A stretch of DNA of 47,351 nt from Pseudomonadota bacterium (lineage in GTDB: Bacteria > Pseudomonadota > Gammaproteobacteria > Burkholderiales > Gallionellaceae): contig JAJXTL010000003.1 in assembly GCA_021783855.1 (NCBI GenBank), positions 1 through 47,351 of the forward strand, written 5' to 3'. Shown piece after piece: positions 25,244-34,858 of the stretch. Positions within the stretch are counted from its first letter, which is position 1; each line of letters opens with the position of its first letter. The notes beneath the pieces were generated by a model. It ran no database searches. It saw only the letters and a program-made list of their open reading frames with translations, and had not been told where the DNA came from. A program made the translations under genes and the position numbers.

Positions 25244-25861
25244 ATGTCAGGAAGCTTATTCGTCATCAGCGCGCCTTCAGGGGCCGGCAAAACCAGTCTG
25301 GTACACGCGCTGCTCGCTACCAACCCGCAGATAGACCTGTCGGTTTCTTACACCACGCGCGCGCCGCGCGAGGGTGAACAGAATGGAGTCGCCTATCATT
25401 TTGTCAGTCGCGAAACTTTTTCCGAGATGGCAGGGCGCGGTGAGTTTCTGGAAAGCGCCGAGGTATATGGCAATTTTTACGGCACGTCGCAAAACTGGAT
25501 CAGTCAGGAAAATGCCAAAGACCGCGACATCCTGCTGGAAATAGACTGGCAGGGCGCAGCGCAGGTGAGGCGCCTGTTTCCGGAATGCATCTGCATTTTC
25601 ATCCTGCCGCCGTCCATCGAGGCGCTGGAACAACGACTCAAGGGACGCGGCACAGACAGCAGCGATGTCATTGCCCGTCGCATGGCGGCTGTCCGCGACG
25701 ATGTCGCGCATGTTGCCGAATTCGATTATGTTATCATCAACGACGATTTGCATGAGGCGCTGCGGGAATTTAACGCCGTAGTGCTGGCTGCCAGGCTGCG
25801 CGGTTCAAAGCAGCTGGCTCGCCATCAAACTTTAATCAACCAATTACAAAACCCGGAGTAA
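25244..25861 (+). CDS. gmk: Guanylate kinase
   Basis: A 205-residue enzyme that phosphorylates GMP to GDP. The P-loop is SAPSGAGKTSL near the start. The GMP-binding segment is SYTTRAPREGEQNGVAYHF-like, and the lid contains RLKGRGTDSSDVIARR. A TTTGGAG ribosome site precedes the ATG. It is 3 bp from rpoZ, which is the usual gmk-rpoZ-spoT operon. Confidence 0.97.
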   Translation: MSGSLFVISAPSGAGKTSLVHALLATNPQIDLSVSYTTRAPREGEQNGVAYHFVSRETFSEMAGRGEFLESAEVYGNFYGTSQNWISQENAKDRDILLEIDWQGAAQVRRLFPECICIFILPPSIEALEQRLKGRGTDSSDVIARRMAAVRDDVAHVAEFDYVIINDDLHEALREFNAVVLAARLRGSKQLARHQTLINQLQNPE

Positions 25862-25864
25862 ATC

Positions 25865-26071
25865 ATGGCACGTATCACCGTCGAAGAATGTTTGTCCTAT
25901 ATACCCAATCGCTTTGATCTGACCCTGGCCGCTGCTTACCGCGCACGTCAGATCGCCAATGGCGCATCGCATCTGGTTCCCGAGAGCCGCGATAAACCGA
26001 CTGTTGTCGCACTGCGCGAAATCAGCAAAGGCAAAGTCGGCATCGAAATACTCAATCGAGGCCAGGCTTAA
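25865..26071 (+). CDS. rpoZ: RNA polymerase omega subunit
   Basis: A 68-residue omega subunit that stabilises the beta' subunit and forms part of a ppGpp site. It carries the family start [25 protein letters not shown] and [10 protein letters not shown]. Its place between gmk and spoT is typical. Confidence 0.97.
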   Translation: MARITVEECLSYIPNRFDLTLAAAYRARQIANGASHLVPESRDKPTVVALREISKGKVGIEILNRGQA

Positions 26072-26104
26072 CTTCGGCTTACTGCCGGAGAATACAGGTG
26101 GCAA

Positions 26105-28213
26105 ATGGCTGATGCAGAACTGCTGATCGAGGAAGTCTCAAGCTACCTGAAACCGGAGGATGTAGAACACATCCGTGAGGCGATCGAGTTCAGCCGCGCC
26201 GCCCATCAGGGTCAGACCCGCCACTCGGGCGATCCTTATGTCACGCATCCGATTGCCGTGGCGCGCATTCTCACGCCGTTGCACCTCGATACACAATCCA
26301 TCATCGCAGCGCTTTTGCATGACGTGATTGAAGACACCGAAGTCACTTCCGAACAGATTACCGAGAAATTCGGCAAGCCCGTTGCCGAACTGGTAGAGGG
26401 ATTGAGCAAGCTCGAACGCATCCATTTTGAAACGCGCGAAGATGCTCAGGCGGAAAACTTCCGCAAAATGCTGCTGGCGATGGCTCGCGATGTGCGGGTC
26501 ATCCTCGTCAAACTTGCGGATCGATTGCACAACATGCGTACCCTGGGTGCGATGAGTCCCGACAAATGTGAACGCATCGCACGCGAGACCATGGAAATTT
26601 ACGCGCCGATTGCCAACCGGCTCGGCCTGAACGAAATATATCTGGAATTACAGGATCTCAGTTTCAAGCACCTGCATCCGAATCGCTACGCGGTGCTGGC
26701 AAAGGCGCTCAAGGTCGCGCGCGGCAATCGTCGCGAGGTGGTCGGCAAAATACTCGACGCCATCCGCCTGCAACTGGAAAAGAATCATATCCAGGCCGAA
26801 GTCACCGGCCGCGAAAAAAACATCTACAGCATTTACAAGAAAATGCAGATCAAGTCGCTGGCTTTTTCCGAAGTGCTGGATATCTACGGTTTCCGCGTGC
26901 TGGTGAAAGACAGCGCTTCCTGCTATCTCGCGCTGGGTGTGTTGCATGCCTTGTATAAACCGATCCCCGGCAAATTCAAGGATTACATCGCCATCCCCAA
27001 ATCAAACGGCTACCAGTCGCTGCACAGCACGCTGTTCGGGCCGTTCGGCACGCCGATCGAAATCCAGATCCGCACCCGCGAGATGCACAAGATAGCCGAT
27101 GCCGGCGTCGCCTCTCACTGGCTGTACAAGAGCGGCCCTGCCACCATCAATGAACTGCACAAAAAGACCCATCAGTGGTTGCAGGAACTGCTGGAAAGCC
27201 TCAACGACAGCAGCAGTTCGGCGGAGTTTATGGAACACCTGAAGGTCGATCTGTTCCCGGATGCGGTTTATGTATTCACCCCCAAGGGACGCATACTCTC
27301 CCTGCCACGAGGGGCCACGGCGGTTGACTTCGCATACAGCGTGCACACCGACATCGGCGACCGCTGCATTGCCGTCAAGATCAACCACGAACTTGTCCCG
27401 TTGCGCAGCGAACTTCGCAATGGCGACCGGGTGGAAATCATCACGGCACCCCATGCAAAACCCAATCCGGCCTGGCTCTCCTATGTCACTACCAACAAGG
27501 CGCGCAGCCACATACGCCATTTCCTCAAAACCATGCAATCCGGTGAGTCGTCGCAGCTGGGCGAACGCCTGCTGGGTCAGGCTCTGCACGCGCTGGGAAT
27601 CAAACCGGCCGACATTCAGGAAGCCTGCTGGGATAAACTGCTCAGAGACACCGGCATAAAAACGCGCCAGGAAATTCTGGCCGACATCGGCCTGGGGCGC
27701 CGCCTCAATATGGTGGTTGCCCGACAACTGGCGTGCTCGAACGAGACGGTCGCAAGTGAGACTGCCGCCAATCCGGTCATCACCATTCAGGGCACGGAAG
27801 GCATGGCGGTGCAGTTCGCAACCTGCTGCCGCCCTATCCCGGGCGACCCCATCATCGGCGTGATCAAGAGCGGACAGGGACTGGTCGTGCACACCCACGA
27901 TTGCCCTGTGCTGCGCAAAGGCCACAGCGGACAATGGCTGGATGTGGTGTGGGACAAAAACATCACACGCACCTTCGCGGTCAATCTTAAGCTCCTCGTT
28001 GCCAATCAACGCGGTGTGCTGGCCAAGATCGCCGCTGCCATCGCCGAGGCGGAATCGAACATCGAGAACGTCAGCTTCGCCAACGAAGGCGAATACACCG
28101 CGCTGCACTTTACGCTGGAAGTGAACAACCGCCAGCATCTGGCAGGCATCATGCGCAGCATGCGTATGATCCCGGAAGTAATCAGAATCTACCGCGTGCA
28201 GAACGGCGGATAG
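26105..28213 (+). CDS. spoT: Bifunctional (p)ppGpp synthetase/hydrolase SpoT
   Basis: A 702-residue RelA/SpoT homologue. The HD hydrolase domain has LLHDVIEDT (His72-Asp73). The synthetase domain (about 230-345) has FKDYIAIPKSNGYQSLHST and EIQIRTREMH. A TGS domain lies near 390-450 (VFTPKGRILSLPRGATAVDF), and a C-terminal ACT domain begins about 625. The hydrolase motifs are intact, so it should both make and degrade (p)ppGpp. It is last in the gmk-rpoZ-spoT operon. Confidence 0.96.
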   Translation: MADAELLIEEVSSYLKPEDVEHIREAIEFSRAAHQGQTRHSGDPYVTHPIAVARILTPLHLDTQSIIAALLHDVIEDTEVTSEQITEKFGKPVAELVEGLSKLERIHFETREDAQAENFRKMLLAMARDVRVILVKLADRLHNMRTLGAMSPDKCERIARETMEIYAPIANRLGLNEIYLELQDLSFKHLHPNRYAVLAKALKVARGNRREVVGKILDAIRLQLEKNHIQAEVTGREKNIYSIYKKMQIKSLAFSEVLDIYGFRVLVKDSASCYLALGVLHALYKPIPGKFKDYIAIPKSNGYQSLHSTLFGPFGTPIEIQIRTREMHKIADAGVASHWLYKSGPATINELHKKTHQWLQELLESLNDSSSSAEFMEHLKVDLFPDAVYVFTPKGRILSLPRGATAVDFAYSVHTDIGDRCIAVKINHELVPLRSELRNGDRVEIITAPHAKPNPAWLSYVTTNKARSHIRHFLKTMQSGESSQLGERLLGQALHALGIKPADIQEACWDKLLRDTGIKTRQEILADIGLGRRLNMVVARQLACSNETVASETAANPVITIQGTEGMAVQFATCCRPIPGDPIIGVIKSGQGLVVHTHDCPVLRKGHSGQWLDVVWDKNITRTFAVNLKLLVANQRGVLAKIAAAIAEAESNIENVSFANEGEYTALHFTLEVNNRQHLAGIMRSMRMIPEVIRIYRVQNGG

Positions 28214-28243
28214 GTTTTCTCCGCATTACATGTAAGCCGGTTG

Positions 28244-28263
28244 CCGGGCAGACCACCTGCCGG
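28244..28263. terminator. Possible hairpin between spoT and pabB
   Basis: CCGGGCAG and CTGCCGG can pair with one bulged G around a short ACCAC loop, midway between the convergent spoT and pabB genes. There is no T tract; the assignment is tentative. Confidence 0.3.
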
Positions 28264-28276
28264 AGTAGCACGGCTA

Positions 28277-29599
28277 TTACCCAGCAAGATCAAACTTCCC
28301 GCCATACAGCCGCAACAGTTCCAGCATCGCGTAGGCCTTGTCCAGCGTCTCCTGATACTCCGCATCAACCTGCGAATCGGCGACCAGTCCGCCGCCTGCC
28401 CAGCAGAAAATCTCACGACCATCATATACCAGCGTGCGGATCACAATATTGCTGTCCATATTGCCGGCAAAACCGACATAGCCTATCGACCCGCAATATA
28501 TCCCGCGCGGGTCGGGTTCCAGTTCTTCGATGATCTGCATCGCCCGCAACTTTGGCGCGCCGGTGATCGAACCGCCGGGAAAGCAGCCCTGCAGCATATC
28601 CAGCGCGTCACACCCGTCCGCCAGTTCGCCCTGCACCTTGCTGACCAGATGATGTACGTTGGAATAACTCTCCACCTTGAACAGCTCGGGCACGCGCACC
28701 GAACCGGGCTTGCAACACTTGCCCAGATCGTTGCGCAACAGATCCACGATCATCAGGTTCTCGGCGCGGTCCTTGGGGTGGCGGCTTAATTCAGCGGCCA
28801 GTCGACGGTCTCGCTCAGGATCGCTGTCGCGCTGACGGGTGCCTTTAATAGGTCGGGTTTCGACCTGTCCTTCATGGACGCTGATGAAACGCTCGGGCGA
28901 GGCGCACAGGATCTGAATTTTTGGAAAATTGAGGTATGCAGAGTACGGTGCCGGACTCAACGCTCTCAGCTTTAAATAAGCCCCCAGCGCATCGCCTGTG
29001 GCGTTGGCAGAAAAACGCTGCGCCAGATTGACCTGATAACAGTCTCCCGATTGCAGATAAGCCTGCACTTTATCAAAGGCGGCTGAATAAGTGGCTTTGC
29101 TGAAGTTACAGCGAACTTTCCCCTGCACGCTGAAGTTATCCGCAGGCGGTATAAATTGGGCTTGCAGGCGCTGTAAAATCCGTTCCAATAACTTTTCAGT
29201 CTCTGCATATCGCAGGTGAGAAACCAGTCGCGCTGTTTTTTTATGGTGATCCAGCACCAGCGCCCAGTCATAGATGCCGATGAGCATATCCGGCGCTGCG
29301 GCCTCCCTGGCGGTCAGTTTCATCGCGCTGCGCGCCAGTTCATAGCTCCAGTAGCCCAGCGCGCCACCGGCAAACGGAATATCCGATACTGGCAAGACGC
29401 GCTCGCCCAGTTCGCTGCGCAGCAGGGCGAAGGGATCGCCGCATGGTGCATCCAGCGTGTGATGAGGTACTGCCGTCAGAATATCGAAACGCGCCATCCC
29501 GCCGCTATCCAGCCACGCCGCCCAGGGCAGATCGGCGATCGCGGCAAAATAGCTCGCCGCATCCGAATGATAGGGAAGTTCCTGGCAATAAAAGCTCAT
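28277..29599 (-). CDS. pabB: Aminodeoxychorismate synthase component I
   Basis: A 440-residue chorismate-utilising enzyme. The aminodeoxychorismate-synthase signature PIKGTRQR is present, rather than the anthranilate-synthase form. Conserved blocks FPGGSITGAPKLRAMQII and GIYCGSIGYVG follow. It makes 4-amino-4-deoxychorismate from chorismate with PabA for folate synthesis. The ATG at 29599 starts the recognisable domain; an in-frame TTG at 29623 adds eight residues. It lies downstream of the patatin-like gene, separated by about 135 bp. Confidence 0.92.
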   Translation of the reverse strand: MSFYCQELPYHSDAASYFAAIADLPWAAWLDSGGMARFDILTAVPHHTLDAPCGDPFALLRSELGERVLPVSDIPFAGGALGYWSYELARSAMKLTAREAAAPDMLIGIYDWALVLDHHKKTARLVSHLRYAETEKLLERILQRLQAQFIPPADNFSVQGKVRCNFSKATYSAAFDKVQAYLQSGDCYQVNLAQRFSANATGDALGAYLKLRALSPAPYSAYLNFPKIQILCASPERFISVHEGQVETRPIKGTRQRDSDPERDRRLAAELSRHPKDRAENLMIVDLLRNDLGKCCKPGSVRVPELFKVESYSNVHHLVSKVQGELADGCDALDMLQGCFPGGSITGAPKLRAMQIIEELEPDPRGIYCGSIGYVGFAGNMDSNIVIRTLVYDGREIFCWAGGGLVADSQVDAEYQETLDKAYAMLELLRLYGGKFDLAG

Positions 29600-29734
29600 G
29601 ACGGGCCGGGATTCATGCCGCAAGACCGCAGGGGTCTTCCCACGGAATATAAGGCGATAAATCGCCTATTCCTGAATGAAGGGTCTTCTCCGCACGGGGG
29701 CTGAGCCGTTGTTGCGTGAAGGATTGAGGATTCA

Positions 29735-30676
29735 TCATTGCGGAGGGGCGCGCTCCAGGGATTTTTCTTTGGCAATTTTCTGCAACCATTCGCGTATCAT
29801 CGGCATGGCAGCCGTGGTTGCATCTTCGCCTATCTTGATCAGCCGCAACTTGCTGGCTGCATCAATCTCCGGGGTCACGCCTATCTCGGGCCGGATCACG
29901 ACCTGGGCCGATTTCAGATCCTGAGACAGGATGGACTGGCGCATGATGCGCAGGCTTTGCTTCAGGATATCGATGATGTCGCCAAGTTCAGGGTGGTCTT
30001 TCGGTTGCTGCGAAATATCCACGGCGATGATGAAATCCGCCCCCATTTCCCGCGCCAGCGTGACCGGCACCGGCTCTTTCAGGTCGCCATCCACATATTC
30101 CTCGCCGCTTATCAGTACCGGATAAAATACACCGGGTATGCTGCTGGAGGCGCGCACTGCCATGCCGGTATTACCCCGGTTGAATGCAACCGTCCTGCCG
30201 CTGCCAAGCTGGGTGGCGACCGCCACGAAGGGTTTGTCCAATTGCTCGATGGAGCGGTTTTTCAGAGCGCGATTGACGAAATCCTGCAACTGCTCGCCAC
30301 GCACATATCCGCGTTTGGAAAAGGCGTAATCTTTCAGCTTTTCCCTGTCCATTTCAAGCGCCAACTTTTCAAGCGCATCACCGTCATAGCCCCCTGCATA
30401 CAACGCCCCCACCACACTGCCGGCGCTGGTGCCCAGCACCATATCCACCTTGATGTGGTTGGCTTCGAGCGCCTTGATCACCCCGATATGCGCAAAACCG
30501 CGATCTCCTCCGCTCCCCAGCGCCAGGGCCACCACGGGCTGATCCGACTGCATGGGCGCGGCGTATACCGCCTGTGGCGGGACAACCTCCCTGTACTGCA
30601 ACGGTTGCGTGGCACAGGCGGCCAGGAGCACTGGCAGCACAAGCAATTTCACACGGCTCAAGACAACGCACAGCAT
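29735..30676 (-). CDS. Patatin-like phospholipase, predicted lipoprotein
   Basis: A 313-residue RssA/patatin-family serine hydrolase. A lipoprotein signal ends LLAAC (Cys21). The oxyanion loop is GSGGDRG (54-60). The nucleophile lies in GTSAG (Ser84) and the partner aspartate in VDGD (Asp196). It should cleave acyl esters at the inner face of the outer membrane or in the periplasm. The ATG at 30676 overlaps the kinase stop as TGATG, so the two are translationally coupled, which suggests a shared role. Confidence 0.88.
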   Translation of the reverse strand: MLCVVLSRVKLLVLPVLLAACATQPLQYREVVPPQAVYAAPMQSDQPVVALALGSGGDRGFAHIGVIKALEANHIKVDMVLGTSAGSVVGALYAGGYDGDALEKLALEMDREKLKDYAFSKRGYVRGEQLQDFVNRALKNRSIEQLDKPFVAVATQLGSGRTVAFNRGNTGMAVRASSSIPGVFYPVLISGEEYVDGDLKEPVPVTLAREMGADFIIAVDISQQPKDHPELGDIIDILKQSLRIMRQSILSQDLKSAQVVIRPEIGVTPEIDAASKLRLIKIGEDATTAAMPMIREWLQKIAKEKSLERAPPQ

Positions 30677-33000
30677 CAAAACTTCTGCTTGATCGCAAGT
30701 ACCGCCTGATTGCGCAGTGTGCGCAGCAATGACAACTGCTGCTGCGACAATTTCAGGCTGTTGGCTTCCAGCATATCGGCGTAAAATAGCCCGATTGCCT
30801 TGTCTTTTAACATGACAGGCAACAGTATGAAACAGGGCGCGTTGATGTGTTTCCGGTACCAGTCCGGAATTTTATCGGCGATATTCGGAGCGTTGATATT
30901 CTCGATCGCGATATCCAGCCCTTTCTCTATCGACAGATGAAACACATCGGCCACAAAGGCCAGCGAAAAATGAAAACGCGGAATCAGCGCCTCAATACCC
31001 GTACCGAATCCAAACTTGGCAACCATGGCATTTTGTTTATTGTCGCGGGTCAAAATCAGGGTACGATTAAACCCGATTCCGCGATAAATGGTTTCCAGTA
31101 TCATCTGCAATACATCGTTGAGTTTGAAATCGCCCACCAGAGACGCGGTCACATCCTGTATGCCGGAGCCCAGTATCGCTTCCGGATTGGACGGACGCGC
31201 ATCAATGCCTTCTTCCTTCACTGCCTGCTCCAGACAGGTTATCTCATCAAATTCCTTTTTTACCGGCTCGCCGGGCGGCGAATTTCCACACCACTTACGC
31301 ACCCGGCTCAACAGCGGACTCTTCACGGTACTGACACTCAACATCATGGCACGCTGGTTTAATTCGCTTATCCCGACATCGATGGCTGCGGACAATTCAC
31401 GCTCGGAGATACGGGTGGCGCTTCTATAGCGCACCACCAGATTGCTCAAGGATTTCTGTTTATCCTGAGCGTTGCCCGATGCCGCAATATCGCACAAATC
31501 ATGAGCAAGATTGATGGTGACGGTTAAATAGTCCATATCCCCCTGTGCGGCACCCACTTTGCCGGCTGCCAGTTTACGCATCCCGGCGATCAGGCGCGGC
31601 GGAAAATTCCAGTTGCGCCCCACCGCCAGACCCAGTTCAGAATAGGAGATGCCCAGCACTTTAACGGCCGCCTTCTCCTCGGTTTCGCCTTGCTCCCTCA
31701 GCCTGGAAATTTCGCAGCTTTCATCGAAAAAATAATAGGTTGTCAGCATCCTGCCCAGATTATGAAACATGGCACAGACCATCACCTCCTCGGCGTCGCG
31801 GATATTGTGACCCACCGATAACTGCGCCGCCACGATGCCGGTAAAAATGGCCTGCACCACCTCATCCCTGAGGTGCGCCGCCTGCGCCTTGTTTTGCATA
31901 AACTCTATTAGAATCAATGACATGGCTATATTACTGACCGTCTCAAAACCAAGAATCACCACCGCCTTGGAAACGGTATTGATCGTACCGCCAAACTGTC
32001 CATAAGATGCGGTATTGACCAGTTTCAGCAGTTTGCTGGTAAGCGCGAAATCCTGCAAAATGGTACGCGCCAGCTTGCTGCTGCTCTCTGACTCGGAGGA
32101 TACGATCTTGTTGATTTCGGAAATGATATTGGATAACGCGGGAAAATCGTTCTTGCTGCGCATGCGGCGGAGTAAAAATTCCAGTGTGCTGTGCGCTCCG
32201 CTTTGCGTGCTGCCTTCATCGCGCCTCTCGCCAAGATAATCCTGCAAGGCCTGCTTCATTGCAGCGGCGCCGGAATAGCGCTCGTCCGGATTTTTTGCCA
32301 TTGCCTTTAAAATGATGGTTTCAAGTCTTTCATCCACCTGTTCGTTCAGGCTTGATGGCGCGGCGATGTTCCGCCTCATATCCTCCGATCCTTTATCGCC
32401 GCCAACCTCCCCGGTCACCATTTCGTAGAGCATGCTGCCAACGGAATAAATATCCGCCATGAAATCGCGAGCCGCACCGGGCGCGACTTCGGTCGCCTCC
32501 AGACACGTCGTGTCCGTCCCGGCGTACCCGTCACTTTTTTGATCGTAGTTCGCACGGGCCAGTCCGAAATCCATCAGCATGGCCACGCCACTGGCGGCAA
32601 TCATCACGTTGGCGGGGCTGACATCCAGATGCGCCACGCCCTGTGCATGCGCATAAGCCAGACCTGCCAGCGCACCGCACGCTATTTCCGCCGCACGCAC
32701 CAACGGCAGAGGCTGCTCACGCCTCAGCAATTTATCCAGCGTCTCCCCCTCGACATAGGCATAAACCAGATAGGGTGAACCCTGGTGTTCACCTGAATCA
32801 TACAGCGCGATGATGTTGGGATGTTGCAGCCTGCTGACAACATGCGCCTCGTGCGCCAGTTGTCTGGTTTTGTGACTGCGCAGCGTCTTGATGGCGACCT
32901 TGCGATCAAGCTGCGAGTCATGCGCCAGATAGACGGCATCCTGTCCGCCCTTGTCGAGCTCATTGAGGATTTCAAAACGACCGATTTTTTGTTCGTACAT
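30676..33000 (-). CDS. Ser/Thr kinase-HDOD-GAF fusion protein
   Basis: A 774-residue cytoplasmic protein in three parts. An N-terminal protein-kinase domain (10-265) keeps the VAIK lysine (Lys38), Asn131 and DFG (144-146). Its glycine loop is weak (DKGGQDAVYL) and the catalytic loop reads HLDVSPAN instead of HRDxKPxN. An HDOD domain follows (about 275-470; FALTSKLLKLVNTASYGQFG, ILGFETVSNIA), and the C-terminus looks like a GAF domain (about 610-770). HDOD domains work in signalling and lack the HD metal site. The fusion could pass a small-molecule signal to the kinase. Whether the kinase is active is uncertain given the altered loops. Confidence 0.87.
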   Translation of the reverse strand: MYEQKIGRFEILNELDKGGQDAVYLAHDSQLDRKVAIKTLRSHKTRQLAHEAHVVSRLQHPNIIALYDSGEHQGSPYLVYAYVEGETLDKLLRREQPLPLVRAAEIACGALAGLAYAHAQGVAHLDVSPANVMIAASGVAMLMDFGLARANYDQKSDGYAGTDTTCLEATEVAPGAARDFMADIYSVGSMLYEMVTGEVGGDKGSEDMRRNIAAPSSLNEQVDERLETIILKAMAKNPDERYSGAAAMKQALQDYLGERRDEGSTQSGAHSTLEFLLRRMRSKNDFPALSNIISEINKIVSSESESSSKLARTILQDFALTSKLLKLVNTASYGQFGGTINTVSKAVVILGFETVSNIAMSLILIEFMQNKAQAAHLRDEVVQAIFTGIVAAQLSVGHNIRDAEEVMVCAMFHNLGRMLTTYYFFDESCEISRLREQGETEEKAAVKVLGISYSELGLAVGRNWNFPPRLIAGMRKLAAGKVGAAQGDMDYLTVTINLAHDLCDIAASGNAQDKQKSLSNLVVRYRSATRISERELSAAIDVGISELNQRAMMLSVSTVKSPLLSRVRKWCGNSPPGEPVKKEFDEITCLEQAVKEEGIDARPSNPEAILGSGIQDVTASLVGDFKLNDVLQMILETIYRGIGFNRTLILTRDNKQNAMVAKFGFGTGIEALIPRFHFSLAFVADVFHLSIEKGLDIAIENINAPNIADKIPDWYRKHINAPCFILLPVMLKDKAIGLFYADMLEANSLKLSQQQLSLLRTLRNQAVLAIKQKF

Positions 33001-33074
33001 GGTTAACCGGAATCAGATAAAGGCAGGCATGACACCCACATGCAGGAAACCGCCATCACAAGCGGCGGTCCGGA

Positions 33075-34400
33075 TCACCTGGATTCGGCGAGGTCGAACA
33101 TCACAAAACGGCTCGTCGCAAAGCGACCGGCGGCATCCCTGATCGCATTGCCGCTCAGCAACACGGACACACACCCTCCCTCCTTGTTCAAAAAGTCGAG
33201 TTCGATATCATGCAGACGACCGCTCTCCTTGAGCCGTTGATAGCTTTCCTGAAAAACTTCACTGCCCGTGGCAGTGAGCAGATCGGTAATGCGCATTACC
33301 CCCACGATTTCTTCATTTGTGCGATCAAGCAGTTTGAGTCCTGCATCGTTGATCTGGATAAACACGCCATCCGGATCGAGCAGGCAGTAAGCGCAGGGCG
33401 CATTGCGATAGAGATCCTCGAACTGGTCAACGAGTTTTCTGAGTTCTCCTCTGGCCTGTGTGCATTCCCCGAGCTTGACAGTAAGGTTGGCGTTGACCGA
33501 TTCGAAAATCGCGGTTTGTTTCACGCACTGTGCCGTGCGTTTAGCCACCAGTTCCTCAAGTCGTTGGCGATGCTGTTGCAGTTCATCCTCGATTTTCTTA
33601 TCCCGGCTGATGTCAATCAGAACACCTTGCAAGAACCAAGGGTTGCCGGAATCATCGCGCACCAGGCTCGATTCATTGAGGAACCAGCGCATTTCGCCCG
33701 TGCGGGTAAACACGCGATATTCGCAGCGCAGAGGTTCACCGCTCTCGTAGCCGCGCTTGATCGCCTCGCGCAGCATCGCACGGTCTTCCGGATAAACCTG
33801 CTTGAGCAAACCTTCAGGATCGTCCAGCCACTCCTCGATGGGAAAGCCGAGTTGGCGAATCTGCGGGCTGATGTACAGCAGTTTACCTGGCGCATCCAGC
33901 GCCGCTGTATAGGTAATGGCAGGTATCTGCTCCACCAGAAAACGATACTTGGCCTCAGCCTGAACCAGATCGACCTCCATCTGTTTTTTCTCAAACAACA
34001 TCCGTCGCTCACGCAACACACGCCCGATGACGGCCGGCAGCAGTTCCAGATACTGGAGATTCACATCCTTGACCAGGTAGTCCTGCGCGCCACGCTTCAT
34101 AGCCTCGACGGCGACAGAGGCGTTATCGGCGCCGGTCAGCATCATCACAGGCACCGGAATTTCACCCAGCTCGTTTTTCAGTTCGGCCAGAAACTCCAGG
34201 CCCGTCATGTCCGGCAGATGCAAATCGAGCAGCACGCAGTCCGGTTTTTTATCATGGGCGAGTTGCAGCCCCTCGCGGCCTGTTTCAGCCTCGTACAGCA
34301 CGAACTCATAGTCAGTATTCTTCCCCAGCGCGCGACTGCAAGCCATGCGATCCACCTGGTCATCCTCGACGATCAGTACGTATACTTGCGGTTTGTTCAT
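33075..34400 (-). CDS. REC-PAS-PAS response regulator without output enzyme
   Basis: A 441-residue protein. The receiver domain has Asp59 in VLLDLHLP as phosphoacceptor. Two PAS domains follow (about 145-285 with a PAC-like end WFLQGVLIDISRDKK, and about 330-441), separated by a coiled coil. No kinase, DNA-binding or GGDEF/EAL output is present, so it probably acts through protein contacts. The receiver is nearly identical to that of the hybrid kinase at 34859-36586. It overlaps the preceding single-domain regulator by 4 bp. Confidence 0.88.
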   Translation of the reverse strand: MNKPQVYVLIVEDDQVDRMACSRALGKNTDYEFVLYEAETGREGLQLAHDKKPDCVLLDLHLPDMTGLEFLAELKNELGEIPVPVMMLTGADNASVAVEAMKRGAQDYLVKDVNLQYLELLPAVIGRVLRERRMLFEKKQMEVDLVQAEAKYRFLVEQIPAITYTAALDAPGKLLYISPQIRQLGFPIEEWLDDPEGLLKQVYPEDRAMLREAIKRGYESGEPLRCEYRVFTRTGEMRWFLNESSLVRDDSGNPWFLQGVLIDISRDKKIEDELQQHRQRLEELVAKRTAQCVKQTAIFESVNANLTVKLGECTQARGELRKLVDQFEDLYRNAPCAYCLLDPDGVFIQINDAGLKLLDRTNEEIVGVMRITDLLTATGSEVFQESYQRLKESGRLHDIELDFLNKEGGCVSVLLSGNAIRDAAGRFATSRFVMFDLAESR

Positions 34401-34813
34401 TGCGGCACCTCACTGATGGTCCAATAGGCGTCTATGGTACGCATGACTTCGACAAATTGCCGGTAATCCACCGGTTTGGCCATATAGCCTGCCACGCCCA
34501 GATCGAAACTACTCACCTTGTCCTGCTGTTCCTCCGAGGTAGTCAGTACGACCACCGGAATACGCCTGAGTTGTGCGTCATGCTTCACTACCTGCAAAAA
34601 CTCGATGCCGTTCATGATAGGCATATTCAGATCGAGCAGGATGATGCAAGGCTTCTCGCTTTCAGGGTCGCGCAGGTATTTCAGCGCTTCCTCGCCATTT
34701 TCCTGATTCACCACCGGGTTGGTGACGTGAATTTCCTTCAGGGCGCGCTTGACCGTCATCACGTCCACTTGATCGTCTTCCACCAGGAGTATGGACTTGC
34801 AGGCAATTTTCAT
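34397..34813 (-). CDS. Single-domain response regulator (Rcp1-like)
   Basis: A 138-residue receiver-only protein of the Rcp1 type that often partners phytochrome-like kinases. The acidic pocket is VEDDQVD, the phosphoacceptor Asp61 lies in LLDLNMP, and Lys sits in MAKPVD. The ATG at 34813 has AAGGA upstream; 15 in-frame residues before it lack support. It probably relays phosphate between the flanking kinases. Confidence 0.92.
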   Translation of the reverse strand: MKIACKSILLVEDDQVDVMTVKRALKEIHVTNPVVNQENGEEALKYLRDPESEKPCIILLDLNMPIMNGIEFLQVVKHDAQLRRIPVVVLTTSEEQQDKVSSFDLGVAGYMAKPVDYRQFVEVMRTIDAYWTISEVPQ

Positions 34814-34858
34814 ATTTGTTTTCCTTATTGGTGTTAAAAATGCTGGAGCAATCAGCAC

